A DNA stretch of 22,082 nucleotides, from the NCBI GenBank assembly GCA_003427395.1, contig BFEA01000014.1:5899476-5921557 (forward strand), read 5' to 3'. This DNA is from Chara braunii (lineage: Eukaryota; Streptophyta; Charophyceae; Charales; Characeae). The notes beneath the pieces were generated by a model, which was not told the origin of the DNA, did no database searches, and saw only the letters and a program-made list of their open reading frames with translations. A program made the position numbers and the translations under genes. Below, one piece after another: positions 9,890 to 17,749 of this stretch. Every line of letters begins with the position of its first letter. The first letter of the stretch is position 1.

Positions 9890-9958
9890 TCGGATGAATT
9901 CGATCCTCGAATCACTTGATTTTTAATTTGCACTAAACCTACTGAGCTAACTGTTACT
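9890..9958 (-). repeat. Degenerate tRNA-like unit, possible SINE head
   Basis: On the minus strand, TTAGCTCAGTAGG (9938-9950) matches the pol III A box. GATCGAATTC (9896-9905) approximates the B box (GGTTCGANTCC), ~33 bp further on as in a tRNA gene. The T-arm and anticodon stems do not pair properly, so it is not a functional tRNA gene. It could be a tRNA-derived SINE head whose body runs toward lower coordinates, or a decayed tRNA pseudogene. Confidence 0.4.
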
Positions 9959-9959
9959 T

Positions 9960-10887
9960 CGGGTAGAAGAGGAGCAACTCTAATAAAAATAGAGTAGTGG
10001 AGTTCGACCGATGGTCTGAGCCTCATCCTCGTTTTTACGAGAAATAAAGCTCCGACGAATATCGTAGTTTGGTTGTAGTAGGCTTTGAGACCTTTATGGT
10101 TGCCCCGACTGTATAGATGAAACCTATATAAATTTAATATAACTAAAAACGTACTGACACTTAAGTTTTCATGTGCGTCGTAGTTTTACCCAACACAACA
10201 CTAACCCATTCAACCCCTTGACCTCCGCGATTAAGGGGTTTCTAATATTTTCAGGCTCCTTAATTCTATCACGAGCTGTGCTAAGGCACACACCTCACAT
10301 CTTTTAAGCTTGGTCATTCTTTGCTATCGAGATACACATATAAGCTTGATTATACTCAATCAAACCCTCAACCTGTGCGGTCGAGTGATATTATTATTGA
10401 ACCTAACCACCACAAGTTGAATTAATGCATGCGTGTGCTAACCAAATTTTCGTACCGATTTGCCTCGGCATCAATGATCGAGGAAATCGTTTGAAAGTGT
10501 GGTGCGAACCAAAATGCACGCGCTTTGAACTTCAGACAGACTCCGTCATGCTGGTCGGTGCTATCGCTCTGTCGACTGTAAAAACATGGCCAAATACCTT
10601 TGTAAGGGTATTTTGTCCAACAAAGGATTCGTACAACTGTACGTTGTCGAGGCAAAAACCCTGACAAGGGTATCTGCTCGGTGTTTTTACATGTCGGACG
10701 ATGTCCGACTTAGTAAAGGATTATCCGGATTTCACAACTTTATGAGATGGTTATCTGCTGAAAGTTAATTTAGACCCGACCTATGACCGAAAGACTAAAA
10801 CTTACTGAACCTAAGACTTGACGCCTATGACGCTTCGGAAGTGCTAGCAAGAACCGACGACCTAACCGGTCCATGGACGTACGGTCG

Positions 10888-10888
<1 letters not shown>
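9960..10888. other. Gene-free interval
   Basis: No supported gene. Overlapping frames at 10422-10667 on both strands (~80 codons) have no recognisable domain and are probably chance. A short imperfect direct repeat (TTTGTAAGGGTATTTTGTCC and TGACAAGGGTATCTGCTC) lies near 10600 and 10660. Confidence 0.45.

Positions 10889-10927
<39 letters not shown>
10889..10927. repeat. (TA)n microsatellite
   Basis: An uninterrupted TA array of about 39 bp, 83 bp upstream of the hammerhead ribozyme. Confidence 0.95.
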
Positions 10928-10929
<2 letters not shown>

Positions 10930-11009
10930 TCACAAATAAAACTGACCGGTATGTATATAGTCTACTTTGATTTTGGTTAAGGTAGATTATCATTTACAGT
11001 GTAATCAAT

Positions 11010-11091
11010 GAGGGGATTCTGCAAACTGTTGAGGGTTCAGCCTCCTGATGAGTCGGTGAAACTCCGACGAAACAGTTTGTCACAGCCCCTC
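11010..11091 (+). ncRNA. Type III hammerhead self-cleaving ribozyme, apparently intact
   Basis: All core elements are present in order. Stem III 5' strand CAAACTGT (11022-11029) is followed by U17 at 11030, giving a GUU cleavage triplet. Stem I is GAGG/CCTC (11031-11034, 11041-11044) with loop GTTCAG. Next are CUGAUGA (11045-11051), stem II GTCGG/CCGAC (11052-11056, 11064-11068) with loop TGAAACT, GAAA (11069-11072) and stem III CAGTTTG (11073-11079). Beyond a 6x6 internal loop, stem III extends by GAGGGG (11010-11015) with CCCCTC (11086-11091). Loop 1 UUCA can pair with loop 2 UGAA, as in fast natural hammerheads. Cleavage is predicted between 11030 and 11031. Such ribozymes occur in plant retrozymes and other retroelements; the carrier here is unidentified. 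Confidence 0.88.
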
Positions 11092-11888
11092 GTTTGTTGT
11101 CCTCTTCTCTCTCTCTGCCTACGGTTTTACCGGGCAGTTCTGTTTTTGACGATATATACTAGGACTTCGCTAGCTTCCTGCAACGGTTTTTTCCGATCAG
11201 GTCGAGCGGAAGTGGTCGGGGCCGTTACTAGGCGGNCATGCTGTGCCTCTAGTGCCAACGGCGTGTCTGGAGTGTAGTTTTTGGCTGTGACAGACCTTTC
11301 TTTGTTTCGTGGATGTTTTGCTGGCTTGTGATGGGGTGTGAACCGACAGTCTGTAGAGTTTTCCATCTGGTGTGGGTGAGTGATNGGGAGGGGGGGGAGG
11401 AGGTCAATTAACTAGTACAGGATACAGATCGTGTATCTCTTAGTAATTTGCCCTCTCGGTTTTTAGCCGTGCTGCCGTTCTTCAGGGTATGTAGAAGGGG
11501 GGAAGTGTAAAAAGGGGATCGTTGATGGGAGTTGTCCCCCTTTTTCTTGTTCTTCTTCTTTTTTTTTTTTTTTTGGGCCTGCTGCCTGTCTTCAGGGTTT
11601 GCTTCCCATCCGACGAAGGAGCGGGGGGTCGTGGAGGGGGTATTGCTCAGGAGATTTGAATTGAAGAGAGGGCAATCAGAGGCGCGCGTCGGATGGACGC
11701 TCATTCATTGCTTATGCGGAAAATGCGACAAGTAGACATTGTCCATTTTCTTAAAAATTTTGACAGAAATATCATTTCAGCCGTGTAAGGAAGCTTGTCC
11801 TCATTTGTAGAAGTAGAATGCTTCGTCGAGAGTCGCCGTCATGAGTGGGATTCACCTTCCTCTTTTATTCAACTCTTCGTTCTATGTG
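11092..11888. other. Gene-free interval downstream of the ribozyme
   Basis: No gene was recognised. Ns occur at 11236 and 11385. A diverged duplicate of GCTGCC-TTCTTCAGGGT lies at ~11470-11490 and ~11580-11600, separated by a T-rich tract. No second hammerhead, primer-binding site or long terminal repeat was seen that would define a retrozyme. Confidence 0.45.
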
Positions 11889-11889
11889 C

Positions 11890-11890
11890 A

Positions 11891-11966
<76 letters not shown>

Positions 11967-11976
11967 AAAGGGACAG

Positions 11977-12039
<63 letters not shown>
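11890..12039. repeat. (CT)n and (GT)n compound microsatellite
   Basis: A CT array at about 11890-11955 is followed by short GT, a 15-bp spacer, and a GT array at about 11980-12039. The predicted peptides (Ser-Leu, Cys-Val, His-Thr repeats) are artefacts. Confidence 0.95.
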
Positions 12040-12041
<2 letters not shown>

Positions 12042-12092
12042 GAAGGCGTGCCTAGCGTCCTCCTCTTATTATCTGTATGTCCCCCTATACCC

Positions 12093-12146
12093 ATACAGAG
12101 AATGAAGATTAGCATGGCCCCTGTACAAGGATGACACGCATCAATC
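12093..12146 (+). pseudogene. U6 spliceosomal snRNA fragment
   Basis: ATACAGAGA, then AGATTAGCATGGCCCCTG, then CAAGGATGACACGCA reproduces the central region of U6 snRNA: the ACAGAGA box, the AGC-containing catalytic segment and the internal stem-loop strand. Four extra bases (ATGA) split ACAGAGA from AGATTAGC, and the loop reads TA instead of the usual GC. The 5' capping stem and the 3' end are missing, with no upstream USE or TATA. This is a truncated retrocopy and cannot serve in splicing. Confidence 0.85.
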
Positions 12147-12151
12147 AGGTC

Positions 12152-12198
12152 TGTATTTCAACAGTCCAGTGTTGTACCAACTAAGCTAGGCCAACCTG
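12152..12198 (-). pseudogene. tRNA-like 5' half abutting the U6 fragment
   Basis: The minus strand reads GGCCTAGCTTAGTTGGTACA then ACACTGGACTGTTGAAATACAG. That is a D-arm with a good A box (TAGCTTAGTTGG, 12177-12188) followed by an anticodon-arm-like segment. The 3' half and a proper B box are absent, because the opposed U6 fragment begins there. The D-stem pairs poorly. It is best read as a tRNA-derived fragment joined to U6 by retroposition or rearrangement. Confidence 0.5.
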
Positions 12199-13095
12199 TT
12201 CCTTCTTTTATTTTCTTTTTTTCCCTTTCTTGTTTCCCGCCGCCCCTCCCCCCTTTTTTTTTGTCTATTTTTCGCTCTTTATGCGTGTCATCCCTGCGTG
12301 CGTGCCATCGTAACCTTCTGTGTATTGTTTTTTTAATTCCAATTTTCGTGGATGGATGTTTCTCCCCCTCTCCCCCCCCAAAAAAAAGCAAAAAAAAATC
12401 AACGGACAGATGTTGTACCGGATGAGTTTTGTTTTTTCTCTTATTATTATATTAAAAAAAAAGAACTAATCTATATTCTTCTCTCGATTTCCCCTTGCTC
12501 TAAGCCTATACAGTTGTGTTCTTGCGCGGGCAAGGCGTCCAACCTCACGCAGCAGGCGGAGACCCTCCCCCCCCTGTAGAAAAGACAGCAGTCAAAAAAG
12601 AAAAACGACTAAGAAAGTTAAAAGAACTAAGCAGCACTATAAAACAGAGTTATTCTAATAAATCCGGACAGAGTTGTGAGGTCCCCGGCCTCAAATGCTA
12701 TTTTTGGAATATATGGATCACGTGTTCTTCTAAAATAATAATAATAATAATAATAATAAATCGACGAAAATAATATCTACAACACAGTTTTTTTTTTTTT
12801 TGTTTTTTTTTTTTTTTAACTACGCTTTATTCTTCTCTCAAATTCTTTTCTTTTGCCTTTCACTCACTACCTGCCTACCACTACTCTTAGGGCTGCGAAA
12901 GAGTATTTCCCCTTATAGTCTTTTAATCAAGAAAATCAAGAATATATACAGAAATGATGAAAAATCCAATCCAATTTTTGGTGAAAACTCCAGCCAATGA
13001 AATAGGGTAAGAAACACTGAAAGACTTGTTGCAATCCAGAACAGAGAGCAGAAACTGCTAAAGTAATCTCTCGCCTATTCTACTAATGAAGTTAT
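12199..13095. other. Gene-free low-complexity interval
   Basis: T-, C- and A-homopolymer runs dominate. The recurrent word TCTATATTCTTCTCTC is at 12468-12485, with a shortened copy at 12825-12839. An (AAT)n array lies at ~12733-12760. Frames here have no domain. Confidence 0.5.
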
Positions 13096-13096
13096 T

Positions 13097-13186
<90 letters not shown>
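13096..13186. repeat. (AAC)n array running into poly-A
   Basis: About seventeen AAC units (13097-13147) pass into ~40 A residues. The position corresponds to the A-rich, AAC-containing block near the left end of MITE family 1 (6543-6590). It looks like an expanded internal block that has replaced the left terminus of the second copy. Confidence 0.85.
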
Positions 13187-13188
<2 letters not shown>

Positions 13189-13826
13189 AAAAACTTTGAA
13201 AAAAAAAAATGTTATGCAAAAGAATAAACTAAACAACATTTGCCTTGACAATATATCCACATTCGTTACCAAATTTGAAATAAAAATCAAATTATAAAAA
13301 TAAATAATAATAAAAAAAAAATTGAGAAAAATAAAACAAGAATTAAATTATTGAATGAGCGAACATGTTTTTGACACCGCCATCTTTGACGATTTTTTTT
13401 TTTTTTTTGGCTATGACGTATGTCATGAAAATTTATATATGTGTATTTTACATGATAGAGATTTACAAAGAAAGTTTGAAAAAATAATAAATTGTTTTAT
13501 GCCCCAAAATAAAAGAAAAACAAAAAGTCAAAAGAGAGAAAAAACAAATTTGTGAGTGGGCAAACAAGTTTTGACACTACCACCTTTGAGGATTTTTCAT
13601 TTGTTTTTGGCTTAACAAAATGACTTCAAAATTAAGCGGGAGATACCTTACATCGCAAAGAACTAAAAAAAAAAAAATCAAAAAAAAATAATGATATTTG
13701 GATGCCAAAATATTTTTTTGTGGGTTCCGAACCCCTTCAAGTTCGGGCCTCGTACGGGAACCCGAACGCCCGAACATTCGGGGGTCAGCTTAGGGGCCTC
13801 CGTACGCTCGGTCTAACAACCCTATA
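13187..13826. mobile_element. MITE family 1, second copy, left-truncated
   Basis: It is collinear with 6570-7177: ACTAAACAACATTTG and TTACCAAATT near the left, the two internal units with CGCCATCTTTGACGATTTTT (13377) and CACTACCACCTTTGAGG, then a GC-rich CCGAACG-containing right block ending ACAACCCTA. The final G of the ACCCTG end is A. The left inverted end cannot be found. It directly adjoins MITE family 2 on the right, with no spacer. Confidence 0.7.
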
Positions 13827-13827
13827 C

Positions 13828-14596
13828 ATATATTTTTTTGGTTTTTTATTTAACTCATGATTGGCTACGAATTTGAATATGACTCCAAGACAAAAGTTGC
13901 TCGTATTAATATTTTACATAACATATATATATATATTTAGATTTTTATGAATTTTTGTGTGTTTTTTTTTCTCATATTTTTTATGTATACGTTCGGAGGG
14001 TTTTGGGCGCTTGTTCACGTTCGGGCGAACATGTTCGTGTTCGCCTCCGAACATGAACACGGTGCTACGCAGGTTAGAGCGAATTTATTTTTTATCTTTT
14101 TTTTTTTTTTTGTATTTGGTTAAAAAATTGAAGATGTCTCCCAAACAAAAGTTGTTTGTATTATTATTTTACATAACATATTTTTTTTACAAGGCTTTTT
14201 TTTTACTTAAAAATTGATTTATAGTTTTATAAACTAGTTTTCTCATAGATTGAGTTTTTGCCTAACTATTGAAAATGGTTTGTAGTCTTATAAATGAGTA
14301 TTCATTAAAACCATTTTTTTCAAACTTTCAACTTCGCATCATATGCCTTATGTTTGAGCTCTATTTTTTTTCACTTTTTTGAGAATGACGTATAGTCCTA
14401 CAACATGATTTTGTTGGAAAGGATTTTCCTGCACTTTTTATAATCGCTTGACCTTTTTTCTTATTTTTTTGCATTTTCTTTTATAAATAGTTAAATTTTT
14501 TTTATTTTTTTCAAAATAGCGCTTTGACTGGTAAGTATTCATTCTACAAAAAAATGTTTGGTTTTGTTATTTTGTCTGGTTTTCACGAATCCCGTG
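13828..14596. mobile_element. MITE family 2, second copy, inverted relative to 8501-9429
   Basis: From ~14100 it matches the reverse complement of 8501-9000: GTCTCCCAAACAAAAGTTGT at 14136, the TTATAG-type palindromes at 14219, 14281 and 14391, and the terminus GGTTTTCACGAATCCCGTG ending at 14596. The block at 13850-13925 is a diverged duplicate of 14113-14180 that the first copy lacks. The left inverted end was not found; the element starts where family 1 stops. Confidence 0.65.
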
Positions 14597-14664
14597 TTTG
14601 TTCCTTGTCCTTTTTTTTCCCCACCATACTTCTCTATTTGTTTTTCCTTTCCCCCTTCTTTTCT

Positions 14665-15738
14665 TTACCTGTTTGCTTTTCCCTCCTTCATTCTCGTCAC
14701 CTCCACCCTCTTTATTGTCTCTTTCCTTCTTGCCATCATGTCTGTTCTTACTGCCTCCTCCGTCCTTGCCGCCCACCCCAATTTTGTCTCCGCCTCCTTC
14801 TTTTTCATTTCCACCCTCCTCCTTTTCCTTCTCCATTCCCTTGTTTTGAATCGGGGCATCCTTCTTTTTAAATCCTCGTTGACCCGTACTTCATTTGCTT
14901 TAGCTGACCATGTACCATCTAAGTCCTTATGGAAATGACGTCTGCAGACCGAGCACCAAGGTGTTTCGACATGGACCACATCGATTTCAACACTACCATG
15001 TGAGAGAAGATCAACAATTAGACATTTCTTGTATTTAAGTCTAGCGGACGAGACTAAGTGAAATTTGACATTCTGCAAATTAGGATCCAGTTTGTTTTTG
15101 TACGTTGAAAAATCCCTAATTACTTTGTTAAAAGCATCCTGCGCGGATATTTTTAGAAGACCCAAGGCTGATACAGACACTTCCATGCACCTAATCAAAA
15201 AAATGTTTTGTTTCATAGTGCTCCTTCAATCTTTCAACTCTTGTTTTGTCATCCATGGACGAAAGGATAACGTGTAGAAGCGGTTATGCATTTCAATTTC
15301 GTCTCCTCCTTTCCGAAGCATCCAATCCGTGTTTGCCTTGGACGAAGCAATATACGTTGCCATATTTTTCCCTTCGTTACGGAACATTCCCCTCTTCGGG
15401 GCGACGCGTGTTACTCCTGATGTTGCCCATCTATTTTCGTAAATTTGAATTAGTCGATTCTTAAAGTCAATTGGGAGGGAGGTGGCTTCGTCCCCCAAAA
15501 ATATTGAAATTGCATGTTCTTGTAGCCATTCGGACTAGATGCGGTAGACGTCTGAGTTTACTCTGACCCTGACAAAGTCTTCTCCGGATTCTACGTGTCC
15601 TGGATTCAAGTTATTAGGCAAGACTCCATCCTGAAAAGCATGCGCTTAAGAGTTCATAGATCCTTTGTTTGCCATTCTCGGTCAGCGGGTCAATGAACTC
15701 CAAGGCGCCTTTGGGTTGGGAGGTTGTGGCCGACACAA
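14665..15738 (-). pseudogene. Broken repeat-encoded gene, gag/ORF1-like, main exon
   Basis: Read on the minus strand from 15738, the frame gives PKGALEFIDPLTENGKQRIY, then after a +1 shift near 15630 DFVRVRVNSDVYRI, a stop (TAG), and SEWLQEHAISIFLGDEATSL. It continues through YTLSFRPWMTKQELKD, an in-frame TGA at ~15223-15225, the WCSVCRRHFH zinc-knuckle-like remnant, and a Lys/Arg/Glu-rich tail. That tail explains the pyrimidine-rich plus strand at 14665-14840. From memory, the FRPWMT and C-X2-C-X4-H-type segments resemble proteins from high-copy repeats in Chara, possibly DUF4283/LINE-ORF1-like. I could not verify this. At least two stops and one frameshift make it non-functional. Confidence 0.55.
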
Positions 15739-15839
15739 CTATAAAAAATTAAAGGAATCTATAAAAAAGACATACCAAGCAATTTGAGGCAATAAAATAG
15801 GAATAATCAACAAGGGCCTATTCGATCGTACTTGAATAC

Positions 15840-16056
15840 CTCCCAGAAGCATATCAGAGTGTTCCAACGTTGCTGCCGATGCTACGGGGTTCTTTGCGGT
15901 TGGAAGTTGGCATGAAGCACTATCTGTTTCGCCGTTGGTCAACTCGTCCTCCCGTCGTTCCCTCTTGCCCCTTCCCCTTCTCATGTGATACGCCCTTGAT
16001 AGATACTTCCCCCACCTCAAGAGTACCGAAGACGAAGCTTCGTTTCTCCATACCAC
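15840..16056 (-). pseudogene. Putative upstream exon of the same broken gene
   Basis: This minus-strand frame reads VVWRNEASSSVLLRWGKYLS through a basic RRGRGKRERR patch to SAATLEHSDMLLG. A donor GAG|GTATTC (15840/15839) and an acceptor TTTTTTATAG (ending 15739) would remove a 101-bp intron and join it to VSATTSQPKGALEFID in the main exon, keeping the frame (phase 1). The 5' end is not defined: the frame is open upstream of 16056, where the track start is a GTG. The exon join is inferred, not proven. Confidence 0.45.
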
Positions 16057-16189
16057 CGTCCAGAAGCTAACGCATCGCTCCGCCTCGCCTCAGACGAAGA
16101 TTTTGAGATATCTATATTCTTCTCTCATCTATCTATCCATGTATATTATTCCGCATCTATCTAGGTATAGTACCGGGGGAACACCAACC

Positions 16190-16760
16190 AACCCCAAACC
16201 TGGAACTCTCCCGAGCCCACCGGGTAGATTTGCACCACAGCTGTGGTGCCAGAGCAAGGCTTGCATCAGCCCCTCGTCAGGATGATGCAGGGTGTCTTTT
16301 TTCGTTTCGACAGTGGTGTGGCGAGGCCCTCAGTGGAGCGGGGCTCAATGACACTACTGGAGCGAGGCGCACAACGACATGTTTTCCTGTCCTCTCGGGG
16401 CAGGGCATATGCTAATCCAACGGCCTGGCTCCACTACTCTCAAAATGTGCAAAATTAGACCGAATCCGCCGCTAAAATCTGGAAAGATACATTGCCATAT
16501 TTCTTGTCCTTTGTATCGGACGTGCCTTCGCGCCTGGCCACACCACTGTCGAAACGAAAAAAGCACTACCGGTAGTGCATCTTCTCCAGAAAGTCGCTTC
16601 TGTTGTTATTCATTAGGAACGGATGCATCTTGCCACTTTCTGTGGGAACATTCATTTGAACGTTTCTCGTTTCGACACTGGTGTGGCGAGGCCCTTTGGG
16701 TTGAATTGAATGGCGTCCGACACATCTATCAACGGCTCTTGAGTTCAAATCGTGACTGAC
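16190..16760. repeat. Inverted/direct repeat cluster with 26-bp hairpin arms
   Basis: A perfect 26-bp inverted pair occupies 16297-16322 and 16537-16562, with 214 bp between the arms. A 28-bp near-copy (27 of 28) of the left arm extended into CGAGGCCCT lies at 16668-16695 in the same orientation. Fragments of repeat A occur inside: head at 16421-16457 (+), tail at 16469-16515 (-). A perfect 18-bp palindrome, GCACCACAGCTGTGGTGC, is at 16232-16249. Short frames here are not conserved. Confidence 0.7.
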
Positions 16761-17516
16761 GGATACACAGTAACGTTATGATCTACCCCCTCAGAAAGGG
16801 GCAGAAAAAAAGAGGGAGGAACATTAGAAATCGCGTAGGGGCACCCCCCTAATCGGTGGGGTGATTAAAAAAAATAAAAAAAATCGGTGGCGTAAGGGTC
16901 GCGCAGGCTACGGTAGGGTAGAGGAACGCCTCTGTAAGTTCCTCACCGTCTTCTGACCCCTGTTTTGCCTCCACTTCCCCGAGATTGGAAACCACTCGTC
17001 GTCGTCGCCGCCCACCGATGGCATTCTGCCTTCAGAGCGACCGTTTAATCATCAGCGATCACGCCCATCACGCTCTGCCACACTGGCGTCCACAACCCAA
17101 CCCACCCTCTCCACATACCCACTCTCCTACACTACACAGCCAACTTCCCTCACACCCACCTTCCCCCACTCTCACCTCCCATTCATCCACTCACCCACTC
17201 ATCCACCCGCTCACCCACTCACTCACGCACCCTCTTCAGGAGGAGGGATCGTCGACGAACCTTGTCGGCTGTCGACTGATGGCACATCTGAGCGTTAAAT
17301 AAAAAATAAATAAAAAATGTGCGTTAGGCACCTCACAAACTCGCGAGAGGATCAGGATCGGCTCGGATCAAGGAAAGGACGGGGATGTGGTGAGAGAGAG
17401 AGTGTGTGACAAGTCGGTTTAATTATTATATTAATAAGTGTGGATGTGCGGCCGCAGAGTGGGAACAGGTGGGCTTGTTGCGTTGTTGGTATCTGTGAGC
17501 GAATGGGTTTACAAGC
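16761..17516. other. Upstream intergenic region of the karyogamy gene
   Basis: No gene was recognised. It holds a CA/CCCACT-rich patch (17095-17235) and A/T-rich spots at 17298-17320 and 17418-17437. The latter (TTTAATTATTATATTAATA) is a conceivable TATA-bearing promoter ~310 bp before the ATG, but no start site can be assigned. Confidence 0.35.
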
Positions 17517-17727
17517 CAATTTGATGCGATCAAGGTCATCCGGATGATGGATGATCGGTGGGAGAGTGGGTAACAAACAGGTCGGGGGTTCGATCGGGTG
17601 TTGTGAATGTGTGAGTGTGAACGAAAAAAAAAAGGAACAAGTCAATTTGATGCGATCAACGGCGGATGATCGGTGGGAGAGTGGGTGACAGGTCGGGTTG
17701 ATGCGGTGTTGTGTATGTGCGAGTGAC
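17517..17727 (+). repeat. Tandem duplication just upstream of the start codon
   Basis: CAATTTGATGCGATCAA occurs at 17517-17533 and 17643-17659. It is followed in both copies by GGATGATCGGTGGGAGAGTG, a GACAGGTCGGG/CAGGTCGGG block and GTGTTGTG-ATGTG-GAGTG. The period is 126 bp. The second unit ends ~23 bp before the ATG, so the duplication occupies the likely 5' untranslated or promoter region. Confidence 0.8.
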
Positions 17728-17749
17728 TTCAGAGGGTAGAGGGTTCACC

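Noticed and set aside
10000-10070. CTCCGACGAA near 10052 as another hammerhead
   Set aside because: No CUGAUGA upstream and no GAAA or stem III partner.
10422-10667. Pair of ~80-codon frames on opposite strands
   Set aside because: Near-perfect overlap on both strands, no recognisable domain and no supporting context.
14524-14938. Plus-strand frames of 83-126 codons
   Set aside because: They are antisense to the Lys/Arg/Glu-rich tail of the minus-strand pseudogene, which explains the pyrimidine bias.
16255-16330. Minus-strand CTGACGA and GTCGAAACG as a permuted hammerhead
   Set aside because: The core boxes are in the wrong order and no stem II can form.
16737-16760. GAGTTCAAATCGTGAC as a tRNA T-arm/B box
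   Set aside because: The stem does not pair and no A box lies at the right distance upstream.
17711-17749. N-terminal extension of the karyogamy frame
   Set aside because: The extension begins at a GTG; the first ATG at 17750 has a strong start context and is followed by a good signal peptide.
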